Of a DNA stretch of 64,000 nucleotides, positions 50,303 through 58,977 are shown one piece after another. Location of the stretch: assembly GCA_023392075.1 (NCBI GenBank), contig JAEVZU010000067.1:34541-98540 (forward strand), read 5' to 3'. Made by a program: the position numbers and the translations under genes. Positions within the stretch are counted from its first letter, which is position 1; the number at the start of each line of letters is the position of its first letter. The DNA is from Bacillota bacterium (GTDB lineage: Bacteria; Bacillota; Clostridia; Acetivibrionales; DSM-1351). The notes beneath the pieces were generated by a model. The model was given only the letters and a program-made list of their open reading frames with translations, was not told the origin of the DNA and ran no database searches.

Positions 50303-53300
50303 ATGAAAAGCATTCTAAAAAAAATAGTTGCAGGGGTATGCACTGTTGCGCTGACATTCTCAATGTTTGCAGGCAGCGGCGGGGTGGCAGCTGCGCAAAA
50401 GGCAGCCAATCTAATAGTTACAGAAGTCTATATGGACGATATAGACAGGCCGGAATGGGTTCCCACAGGTTCCGCCGTATTTGACACTATGGAATATGTG
50501 GAAATTTACAATCCCACAGACAGCGAGGTAAACCTTTCCAGGGATTACAAACTGTTTCATTACAGGAAATCCGAAAACAAGGAATATCAAATGCCTTTAT
50601 ACGGACAGACAGAGGATGTCATAGTCCCGGCCAACAGCTGTGCCGTACTGTGGGCATATTATTCAAGCAAGTACAGCGCGGCGGCTGAAAACCAGACGCC
50701 AACCGTCAACGATTTCCGAAATGCATTCGGCATAGATGCAAGTGTGCCTGTATATAGGATAGATTCTTCATCAAGTAAAGGTTTTTATAATACATATAAT
50801 GGAAGCATGAGAATAAAGAGCAGCAGCGGAAGTATAATATATGAAGCTGCTTTTACACCCGCAACAGATTCGGCAGACGGAAAAAGCATTGAATTCCGGG
50901 CTCCGGCCGAAGGTACTGTCATGCTGGTATATAAGCAAAAAGCGGTTCCCAATCCCGGAGTGGTATCAGAAGAACAATATACTCCTCCTATGATTCCCAA
51001 TCAGCCGGTTATTTCAAATATTTCTGCCAAGGCTGATTATTCCGGTGAGGAGCCATTCACTGTCTCAGCCGATTTTGCCGATACAAAAAGTGCAAATCTT
51101 TTTTTGAAGCAAAGTGAATCTACGGATTTTCAGCAGATCCCTTTGAAAAGCACAGGAACCGGTAAATTTGGTGTAACTGTTCCCCGGACAAAACTATGGG
51201 GGGATACTGTGACCTGGTATATTGAAGCTTACAACGAAACAAAAATTACCAGGTCGGAGGAGAAAACCTCCGGTATCCAATATGCCTATGATTCCTCAAA
51301 GCAACCGCAGGTACTGATGACAGAGCTTAAAACTGAGGACACCGATTATAATTATCTTGAATTTTATAACAATTCGGACCATACCATCAACTTTAACCAC
51401 TACAATGTGTTTTATGAATACCCGTCGGGATTGTCATATCTGCGTTGGACCTTTGCGACCAATGCGCTTTATATAGAACCGGGAAAAACTCTGGTAGTAT
51501 GGATAAACGATGATGAAAAAACAGTTGCGCAGTTTAACCAACACTATGGTGTAGCACTGGAGGAAAACAAGTCCATCATTAAAGTCGATTATTCAGGTAT
51601 GAGTCCTGATATTGAAAGAACCATAAAATTAGGCAATGTTTATGAAAAGCCTGTTATTTTGGGTACATACCATGAAGATGAAATAGATGATACGGCAAAA
51701 ACCACAACCATCGACTACACATATAGCAGGGATAACGGGATGCGTATGGTCAAGGCCGACACAAAAAGCACTCCCACTCCCGGAAGTGTAAAAACCTGGC
51801 AGGTGCCTGCCCAAAGGGTTGCTTTTGACAATTACGGAGGATTTGCGGACGACGGGAGCACGATGGTGCTCAAGCCCAGAGAGGCCATACCTCAATCAAT
51901 TGATGAAGGCAATGCCTTGAATATAGCTTTTGACTGTTATGACACTGCAACAGGAGTAAATACCATTGAGACATACTACAAGTTTGATGACGAAACTCAG
52001 TACAGAGTCAAGCTTGAAAAGACGCAGCGTATTGCCAGGCAGCTCATAACCTCCATTCCGGCCAGTGAGTTTCTCGGGCACAGAAGGGCAACGTTCTACA
52101 TAAGAGCATACAATGCTTACAGATATTATGATACACCGGTTTACAGCGTTGATATCAATCCAATGGTGAAAACCGAAGGTATCAGCTTAAATGTATATGA
52201 TAATCAGGTTGTGAGCGGAGTTATTCCTGTTTCGGCAATAATGCTGAACGGAGACGATGAAATAAATATTGAGATTGATGGTCAGCCGCAGTCTGTTGCA
52301 CCGGTTCTGCATAACGGAGCATATTTCTCATACAAGTCCGACAATTTGACTTCCTATTATAAAAATGCCATAACTGTCGGCGGCAAAGCTGTAAAGCTGC
52401 TGTCCAGCTGGGCAGGAGTGGGCTTGAAAGGAGCTCATATAGACAGCAGTGATTTTGTCAGGAAGGCCGACGGAGATTATGAGGTAACGGTAACACTCCG
52501 TGCGGGTACCGAGGGAAGTCCCTTTCAGGAGGGAGGCACCTATGCAAGCTTTGCTATGAGCAATATGGCACTTTATTTACCGGATGGAACATTTATTTAT
52601 CCCGACAATGGAATAAACTATTCGGATAAATATACAATCGGCGGCAGCAACCTTTCACTTGATGTACATTTTACAATTCCTGATGAAATACTTAAGGGCA
52701 GAGGTTTTCAACTTGATACGGCGGACCTGGCAGAAGGAAGACATATTATAAAAGCTTCTGCGGGCGGAAGTGCCGCAAGTGCGTCCATAATCTCCGATAA
52801 TGCCGGACCCGGTGTGGACTTGGATATTGAAGAGGGACAAAAACTGGAGCAGGGATATGTTATTTCCCCGGCAGCCAATGACGGCGGAATCGGTATTGAC
52901 AGTTCAAAAACCGAAGCGGTCCTGGACGGCAGGAAAATATCGCTGCCGTATACGGTTTCCTCAAGCGATATCAGCAACGGGACGCATGTATTGAAAGTTT
53001 CCTTTACCGATATGCTGGGACAAACCACTCAGAAATCTGTTACCTTCATTACAGATATTACAGTACCTGTGGCTGCTGTAAATCCGGTTGAACAGGAAAG
53101 CAGCACATCTGCGGCAATATCAGTACAGGTGAACGGTGGTTATAACATCGGAGTTACCGTAGCTTTTATGGAAGGAAAACAGTTTTCTCTTCAAAATAAT
53201 AACATTCTGGCAAGCTCGGGAGCCGGAGACAATCCGGTATTTGACGGCAGCTCAAACACTTTGAGCTCAAGCAGTGAAAGGGAACTTCCTTATCAGCTTT

Positions 53301-56300
53301 TCCAAATTCAAACGGGAGAACTGAAGGATGAGGATTTGATTGAGGCCGATTGGAAAGGCAGCAGCGATGCACCCGGTACTCTTCAGATGTATGTGCTCAA
53401 TGTGGCTGAAAATAAATGGGAACCTGTTGCCTCGGCAGTTCAGGAGGGAATAAAGGCTTCCTTTAAGGCAAAAAATCATATAAAAGACGGTACAGCCCTG
53501 CTGCTGGTGCAAAACCGGAGTGAAGGCAGTCTTCCGTCCACATCGGGCGGGAAAACGGCTCAAAACTCGGAAAATAGCTCCAATGAAGGCAGCCAGGCAT
53601 GGGATGGTACAGGTGTGCCTGAAAACTATGACTTCAGTTTTGCATGGATATCCGATCCGCAATATTATGTAGAAAGCTGGCCTGATCATTATCCGGAAAT
53701 GAATCAATGGATTCTGGATAACCGGAACAGATATAATATCAAGTATACCATTAATACGGGAGATTTGATCGATGAATGGGACAGGGAAGAGCAATGGAAG
53801 ATATCCGATCAGGCACAAAAACTGTTTGATGATGCGGGAATGCCCAATGGAGTGCTTGCGGGGAACCATGATGTGGCATCGGGAAATGAAGAATATGACA
53901 GCTACTGGAAGTATTTTGGAGAAGACAGGTATAATAAAAATATCTATTATGGAGGTTCCTACCGCAATAATCTTGGACATTATGATCTGATTTCTGCCGG
54001 AGGACAGGACTTTATCATTCTATATATGAGCTGGGATTGCTATAAGCCGGAAGTGGACTGGATGAACGAGGTTCTGGCGAAATATCCGGAGCGCAAGGCA
54101 ATCATTGCCATGCACAGATACCTGAAGCAGGGCGGAACACTGGATTATTCCGGTATGCTTGTGCAGGAGCAGGTGGTAGCTAAAAATCCCAATGTATTCG
54201 CAGTAATCAACGGACATTACTTTGGGGCTGCAATCAAGGTTGACGGTTTTGATGATAACGGAGACGGTGTAAAGGAACGCAAGGTATATCAGATCTGTAC
54301 CGATTACCAGGGGGCAGCCCAAGGAGGTCTGCAATACATAAAAATGCTCTATTTCGACCTCAAAAACGGTAAGATCTATATGAATTCCTATTCTCCTTAT
54401 TTGAACGATTTTAATTATTTTGACAATCCTAAGCTGAGTTCTTATGACATCGGTATAACAGCTTCATCACAGGATATTTATGAATTGGATGTGGATTTTG
54501 ACACAAATACAAAAACATTGAAGACCAGCGGACTGGATGTGGGTGTTTATACAAATAACCTCATAGGGAAGCAGGAGAATGTATCGGAGTTGGTTAACCA
54601 GCTGTGGGAAGGGTTGTCACCGGATACACAGTACTGGTGGTACGCAAGCGTAACAAATGAGGAAGGTGCGGTATTACGCACTCCGCTTACAAGTGCACGG
54701 ACTGCTCCAGGTACTCTGGAGGTACCGGTAATATCATCGGTAATACCGGGAGATTCCCATGTTTTGATCGGCTGGAACCCGGTATCTGATGCAGAAGGCT
54801 ACAAAATATTCTCAGGTACGGTATCTGGGATATACAATACAGAATTGGGTACTGTAGGAAGCCTGACCAACAGCTATGATGCAACCGGATTGGTAAACGG
54901 AAAAAAATACTATTTTGCAGTGAAGGCTGTCAGTGGTAATACGGAGCGCAGTTACTCCGGAGAGGTAACTGCTGAACCTCACGCATCTGCAGCAGGTGTA
55001 CCTGAAATACTGTCTGCAGCTGCCGGAGACGGTGGGGTCAAAATCAGCTGGACTCCTGTTGAAGGTGCCTCGGGATACAAAATATATATAGACACAATAT
55101 ACATGAGTACAACTGAAATGAACACGACATCAATGCTTACAACTACAACGTCAGGGGCAATAGATATTGCCGACGGAGGTTCGACTTCTCCCGGTGCAAT
55201 ATATCTGGATGAGGTTGGCGGTACAGGCGGACAGCGTGTAGAATATGCTGATGGTACGGCTCAGGAATATAATGTACAAAATCTTGCTAATGGTACGCTC
55301 TATTACATAGCCGTAACAGCAGTCAATGCATATGGCGAGAGCTCATTATCCAATCAGGCAAGTGCAGTTCCTTCGGGTATCCCGGTTCAGCCCGGCAGTG
55401 TTTTTGCGGCAGCTGGAAATTCAGAAATTGTATTGACGTGGAACAGTGCTCCGGGAGCAGACAGTTACAAAATTTACAAATCTGAAACTTCAGGGGTATA
55501 CGGAACAGCATTAGCTTCGGTGGATGATACCGTATTGACCTACAGGGCTGCAGGGCTGACAAAAGGTAAGACCTATTACTTTGTCATACGGGCTGTAAAT
55601 GAGCACGGAGTAAGCAAAAACTCGGACGAAATAAGTGCGCTTGCTATTGCCGCACCTGGAGCACCTACCGGAGTCAGTGCCGTAGCGGCCAATGGCAGTG
55701 CAACCATAACATTTACTCCTCCGGAGGATAACGGCGGAAGCCAGATCACAGGATATATTGCAACCTCAAGTCCAGGGGGCATAACCGCTGCCGGAACGGG
55801 AAATACGATAGTTGTCACAGGACTGAACAACGGCACTTCCTACCGGTTTACGGTGAGAGCTGTAAATAGCGCCGGCAGCAGCCCCGAATCAGCAGCATCC
55901 AATGTTGTTATTCCTTTGGGTACTTCGGGCAATAACGGCGGTACTTCCGGTTCTGGAAATTCGTCGGGCAGCAATACTTCCGGCGATACAAAAGCTCCGG
56001 CAGCTGAAAAAGCCGATGTAAAAATATATGTAAACGGAGTTGAGGGAGCGTTTGCCTCTGCAGTTACCGAAAAGACCGGCGGCCAAACTGTTACCACTGT
56101 TACTGTTGACGATAGTAAGATACAGGAAATAATAAGCGGCATGAACAATGGGATAAAAATCACCGTGCCGTTTGGTACCGGGGATGATACATCTATATTA
56201 ATGCTTAATGCTCAAAGTATTAAAAATATGGAAGCGAAGCAGACAGTTCTGGAAATCAAGGCTGGAAACATGATATACACCATTCCTGCCGCCCTCATGG

Positions 56301-57265
56301 GGATAGACGGTATTCTGCCTCAATTCGGCAACAGCATTGAACTGAAGGATATAAAAGTTAAAGTGAAATTATCCGAAGTTTCCGGGGAAGCGGAGGCCAT
56401 GATCAGGGAAACTGCCGGTAAAAACAATTATAGGGTGATAACCGGGCCGGTTGAATTTGAAATAACCTGTGCATCCGGAAGCAGAACTGTAGAGGTTTCC
56501 AATTTCAACGGCTATGTTGAAAGGATGATCGCAATACCGGAAGGTATTGACCCTGCAAGTATTACTACAGGTGTTGTGGCAGGAAAGGATGGGACATTGT
56601 TCCATGTACCTACCAGCATTATTGTCATTGACGGAAAATATTACGCAAGGATAAACAGCCTCACTAACAGTACATATCTGATGATAGAAAACACAAAGTC
56701 CTTTAAGGATGTTGAAAAACACTGGGCAAAACAGGCAATAAACGACATGGGGTCAAGATTGATAGTGTCAGGTACAGAAGATGGTAATTTCAATCCGGGA
56801 GGAAGCATAACCAGGGCGGAATTTGCTGCTGTGGTTGTGAATGCTCTGGGCCTCCTGCATACAGGCAGCAAAAATAATTCCTTTACCGACGTACCAGCTC
56901 AAGCCTGGTACCATGATGCTGTTTCCATTGCAGCAGCATACGGACTTATGGCCGGCAGCGGAAACGGTGAATTCAGGCCGGGAGACCGGATTACACGGGA
57001 GCAGGCTCTGACTGTTATTGCAAAAGCCATGGAAATTACCGGGTTGAAACAGGAAGCAAACCCTGAAGAATACCAAAAGGTTCTTGCACGTTTTAATGAT
57101 TCGTCAAAGGTTGCATCCTGGGCGGTCAGAGGTGTTGCTTCGTGTGTCGATACAGGTATTGTTTCGGGAAAGGATGCCGGAATGCTTGCTCCCAAGGCTG
57201 ACATAACCAGAGCCGAGGCTTGTGTTATTATAAGAAATCTTTTACAGAAATCAAAATTGATATAA
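50303..57265 (+). CDS. Giant S-layer anchored protein: lamin-tail, phosphoesterase, FN3, SLH
   Basis: A 2320-residue exported protein. Signal peptide about 1-33. Two lamin-tail-like domains lie at about 35-180 (LIVTEVYMDD, MEYVEIYNPTDSEVNL) and 338-450 (VLMTELKTED, YNYLEFYNNSDHTINF), then beta-rich stretches. A calcineurin-like phosphoesterase fills about 1110-1370: WISDPQYY, INTGDLIDEWD, LAGNHDVASG, IAMHRYLKQ and NGHYFGAA. The last motif has Phe where GHxH enzymes have His. FN3-like domains occupy about 1474-1880, one carrying a Thr-rich insertion. A Gly/Ser linker and three SLH domains (about 2132-2318: FKDVEKHWAK, FTDVPAQAWY, FNDSSKVASW) anchor it to the cell wall. The ATG at 50303 follows GGAGG. 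It may cut phosphodiester or phosphomonoester groups from extracellular substrates feeding the adjacent importer; that link is inferred from position only. Confidence 0.88.
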   Translation: MKSILKKIVAGVCTVALTFSMFAGSGGVAAAQKAANLIVTEVYMDDIDRPEWVPTGSAVFDTMEYVEIYNPTDSEVNLSRDYKLFHYRKSENKEYQMPLYGQTEDVIVPANSCAVLWAYYSSKYSAAAENQTPTVNDFRNAFGIDASVPVYRIDSSSSKGFYNTYNGSMRIKSSSGSIIYEAAFTPATDSADGKSIEFRAPAEGTVMLVYKQKAVPNPGVVSEEQYTPPMIPNQPVISNISAKADYSGEEPFTVSADFADTKSANLFLKQSESTDFQQIPLKSTGTGKFGVTVPRTKLWGDTVTWYIEAYNETKITRSEEKTSGIQYAYDSSKQPQVLMTELKTEDTDYNYLEFYNNSDHTINFNHYNVFYEYPSGLSYLRWTFATNALYIEPGKTLVVWINDDEKTVAQFNQHYGVALEENKSIIKVDYSGMSPDIERTIKLGNVYEKPVILGTYHEDEIDDTAKTTTIDYTYSRDNGMRMVKADTKSTPTPGSVKTWQVPAQRVAFDNYGGFADDGSTMVLKPREAIPQSIDEGNALNIAFDCYDTATGVNTIETYYKFDDETQYRVKLEKTQRIARQLITSIPASEFLGHRRATFYIRAYNAYRYYDTPVYSVDINPMVKTEGISLNVYDNQVVSGVIPVSAIMLNGDDEINIEIDGQPQSVAPVLHNGAYFSYKSDNLTSYYKNAITVGGKAVKLLSSWAGVGLKGAHIDSSDFVRKADGDYEVTVTLRAGTEGSPFQEGGTYASFAMSNMALYLPDGTFIYPDNGINYSDKYTIGGSNLSLDVHFTIPDEILKGRGFQLDTADLAEGRHIIKASAGGSAASASIISDNAGPGVDLDIEEGQKLEQGYVISPAANDGGIGIDSSKTEAVLDGRKISLPYTVSSSDISNGTHVLKVSFTDMLGQTTQKSVTFITDITVPVAAVNPVEQESSTSAAISVQVNGGYNIGVTVAFMEGKQFSLQNNNILASSGAGDNPVFDGSSNTLSSSSERELPYQLFQIQTGELKDEDLIEADWKGSSDAPGTLQMYVLNVAENKWEPVASAVQEGIKASFKAKNHIKDGTALLLVQNRSEGSLPSTSGGKTAQNSENSSNEGSQAWDGTGVPENYDFSFAWISDPQYYVESWPDHYPEMNQWILDNRNRYNIKYTINTGDLIDEWDREEQWKISDQAQKLFDDAGMPNGVLAGNHDVASGNEEYDSYWKYFGEDRYNKNIYYGGSYRNNLGHYDLISAGGQDFIILYMSWDCYKPEVDWMNEVLAKYPERKAIIAMHRYLKQGGTLDYSGMLVQEQVVAKNPNVFAVINGHYFGAAIKVDGFDDNGDGVKERKVYQICTDYQGAAQGGLQYIKMLYFDLKNGKIYMNSYSPYLNDFNYFDNPKLSSYDIGITASSQDIYELDVDFDTNTKTLKTSGLDVGVYTNNLIGKQENVSELVNQLWEGLSPDTQYWWYASVTNEEGAVLRTPLTSARTAPGTLEVPVISSVIPGDSHVLIGWNPVSDAEGYKIFSGTVSGIYNTELGTVGSLTNSYDATGLVNGKKYYFAVKAVSGNTERSYSGEVTAEPHASAAGVPEILSAAAGDGGVKISWTPVEGASGYKIYIDTIYMSTTEMNTTSMLTTTTSGAIDIADGGSTSPGAIYLDEVGGTGGQRVEYADGTAQEYNVQNLANGTLYYIAVTAVNAYGESSLSNQASAVPSGIPVQPGSVFAAAGNSEIVLTWNSAPGADSYKIYKSETSGVYGTALASVDDTVLTYRAAGLTKGKTYYFVIRAVNEHGVSKNSDEISALAIAAPGAPTGVSAVAANGSATITFTPPEDNGGSQITGYIATSSPGGITAAGTGNTIVVTGLNNGTSYRFTVRAVNSAGSSPESAASNVVIPLGTSGNNGGTSGSGNSSGSNTSGDTKAPAAEKADVKIYVNGVEGAFASAVTEKTGGQTVTTVTVDDSKIQEIISGMNNGIKITVPFGTGDDTSILMLNAQSIKNMEAKQTVLEIKAGNMIYTIPAALMGIDGILPQFGNSIELKDIKVKVKLSEVSGEAEAMIRETAGKNNYRVITGPVEFEITCASGSRTVEVSNFNGYVERMIAIPEGIDPASITTGVVAGKDGTLFHVPTSIIVIDGKYYARINSLTNSTYLMIENTKSFKDVEKHWAKQAINDMGSRLIVSGTEDGNFNPGGSITRAEFAAVVVNALGLLHTGSKNNSFTDVPAQAWYHDAVSIAAAYGLMAGSGNGEFRPGDRITREQALTVIAKAMEITGLKQEANPEEYQKVLARFNDSSKVASWAVRGVASCVDTGIVSGKDAGMLAPKADITRAEACVIIRNLLQKSKLI

Positions 57266-57280
57266 TAATTCAATGAATAA

Positions 57281-57426
57281 GGAGCTGTCGCAAAACTAAT
57301 ACAATTTGAATACTTGTAAACCTTTAATAGTGCTTTTAAATTTCTTGAAGTTATACTCGCACACTATTATCAGGAATACATTGTCAATAGAGGGTATTAT
57401 AATTTGTAATACTTTGTGACAGCTCC
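57281..57426. mobile_element. MITE-like inverted-repeat element, copy 1
   Basis: A 146-bp element with terminal inverted repeats GGAGCTGTCGCAAA (57281-57294) and TTTGTGACAGCTCC (57413-57426), 13 of 14 bases complementary. The inside is AT-rich with no gene. A shorter relative lies at 58847, sharing GCAAAACTAAYACAATTT near the left end and TTATAATTTGTA near the right. The ends resemble those of insertion-sequence-derived miniature elements. No target duplication is obvious. It fills the gap between the surface protein and HAD genes. Confidence 0.7.
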
Positions 57427-57454
57427 ATATCAATACAAAGGGATGGTACCGGAC

Positions 57455-58306
57455 ATGACCAATAGCTATGAACACTATCTGATATTGAGCGACATGGATG
57501 GAACCCTTATCGGTTCAAATTTTCAAATATCACAAAAAAATTTCAATGCCATAAGATATTTCATCGAGCATGGAGGAATCTTCGGGTTGGCAACCGGCAG
57601 ATCAAAATACAGTATAAGACCGTATATCGGAGGCCTGAAGCTTAATGGCCCGTGCATCCTTTACAATGGTGCATTGGTGTATGACTTTGAAAAGGACAGG
57701 GACATAAAGGCCGAGTTTCTGGAAAAGCATATGCTTGATGAATATGTTGACTACTGTTTAAAAAATTTTGAGAATATGACAGTGGAAATCTTCACTCCCG
57801 AAATGATGTACATAGTCTCATCCGGGAAAAACATCGATCCGTCTATAGAAAGAGAAAAAAAGGTTTTCAGATATTCGACATTGGCAGAGGTATCAGAAAT
57901 GGAATGGTACAAGGTGCTGCTCTTTGATACCGAAAAAAATTTGCTCAAAGCCCAGGCTGCCCTGAAAGCCTTTAAATTGGATGACAGAATTGAAAATATG
58001 TTCTCACTGGATTTTTATCTGGAGCTTCAAAAGAAGAACCTTTCAAAGGGGCTGGCCTTGGAGGGGCTGAAGAAACTATCTTGCTTCAGCCAAAAGACAA
58101 TTATTGCGGTAGGTGATTACGACAATGATATTGAAATGATCAAATCGGCTGATGTGGGCATTGCTGTAAAAAATGCAAGAGCTTGTGTAAAGCAGGTAGC
58201 GGATATAATAACTGTAAGCAATGATGAGGATGTAATGCAGGACATTATTTTTAGAATCCTGCCTGCTTTACAGATAAAAGATTCTCAGCAAAACTTTTAT
58301 AATTAA
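57455..58306 (+). CDS. HAD-superfamily Cof-type sugar phosphatase
   Basis: A 283-residue Cof/YidA-like HAD hydrolase, a family that dephosphorylates sugar phosphates and other small metabolites. Motif I is LSDMDGTLIGS (nucleophile Asp13, acid Asp15), motif II FGLATGRSK, motif III Lys in KKNLSKGLALEGL and motif IV VGDYDNDIEMIKSADVGIAVKNA. The ATG at 57455 is the best start; the frame extends upstream to a GTG inside the inverted-repeat element, which is unlikely to be used. It precedes the DJ-1 gene by 37 bp. Confidence 0.88.
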   Translation: MTNSYEHYLILSDMDGTLIGSNFQISQKNFNAIRYFIEHGGIFGLATGRSKYSIRPYIGGLKLNGPCILYNGALVYDFEKDRDIKAEFLEKHMLDEYVDYCLKNFENMTVEIFTPEMMYIVSSGKNIDPSIEREKKVFRYSTLAEVSEMEWYKVLLFDTEKNLLKAQAALKAFKLDDRIENMFSLDFYLELQKKNLSKGLALEGLKKLSCFSQKTIIAVGDYDNDIEMIKSADVGIAVKNARACVKQVADIITVSNDEDVMQDIIFRILPALQIKDSQQNFYN

Positions 58307-58343
58307 GTTTAAACCAACTCTAATTTTAAAGGGTGATGTATAT

Positions 58344-58865
58344 ATGAAAATATTAATGATTACAGCTGACGGATATGATGATTCCGAAGTACTCTATCCA
58401 TATTTCAGACTGCTTGAGGAGGGGATTGGGGTAGACACGGCATCATTTGAAAAGGGGCCTGTAAGCGGTAAATATCATTTTGTAATAGCTGCCGACATGA
58501 GTTTTGAAGAGATCAATCCCGAAGAATATTCCGGTTTGATGATACCAGGCGGAAAGGCACCTGAAAAAATCAGGCAGAATACAGCCGCACTTGAGACGGT
58601 CTGCTATTTTATGCAGAAGCGGCTGCCTGTTGCAGCCATCTGCCATGGACAGCAAATTTTAATATCGGCCAGGGTTTTGAGCGGCAGGCAGTGCACCTGC
58701 TATCCCGGCATCAGGGACGACCTTATAAATGCGGGAGGCGTCTATGCTGATCAAAAGGTGGTTGTTGACGGTAATCTGGTTACTTCGCGCCGCCCTGAGG
58801 ATTTGCCGTATTTTATGAAGGAGTTTGTAAATATGCTGGCAGGAAGGGGTGTGCCGCAAAACTAA
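58344..58865 (+). CDS. DJ-1/PfpI-family protein
   Basis: A 173-residue DJ-1/PfpI/YraA-type protein. The nucleophile elbow is AAICHGQQIL (Cys at about residue 99), with an acidic Glu earlier in DSEVLYPYFRLLEEG and the His next to the Cys. Members act as glyoxalase/deglycase, protease or stress proteins. AAAGGGTGATG precedes the ATG. The final residues GRGVPQN and the stop codon are encoded by the second inverted-repeat element, so the original C-terminus was replaced. Since the core fold ends at about EFVNML, the protein is probably still functional. Confidence 0.88.
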   Translation: MKILMITADGYDDSEVLYPYFRLLEEGIGVDTASFEKGPVSGKYHFVIAADMSFEEINPEEYSGLMIPGGKAPEKIRQNTAALETVCYFMQKRLPVAAICHGQQILISARVLSGRQCTCYPGIRDDLINAGGVYADQKVVVDGNLVTSRRPEDLPYFMKEFVNMLAGRGVPQN

Positions 58866-58956
58866 CACAATTTAAATAGATGCGAAACATTTAATATTGC
58901 TCCCGTACTATTAAATGTAATACGTTATTATAATTTGTATAACTTTGAGGCAGCCC
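58847..58956. mobile_element. MITE-like inverted-repeat element, copy 2
   Basis: A roughly 110-bp diverged relative of the element at 57281. The left end reads GTGCCGCAAAACTAACACAATTT and the right end TTATAATTTGTATAACTTTGAGGCAGCCC; terminal repeats are imperfect. It lacks about 36 bp of the middle. It overlaps the 3' end of the DJ-1 gene and fills the gap to the convergent pflB gene, where it may also act as a hairpin terminator. Confidence 0.6.
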
Positions 58957-58977
58957 ACGTTTCAAAAACATAAATGA

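Noticed and set aside
57416..57454. GTG start at 57416 for the HAD phosphatase
   Set aside because: It lies in the terminal repeat of the mobile element, has no ribosome site and adds residues absent from the family.
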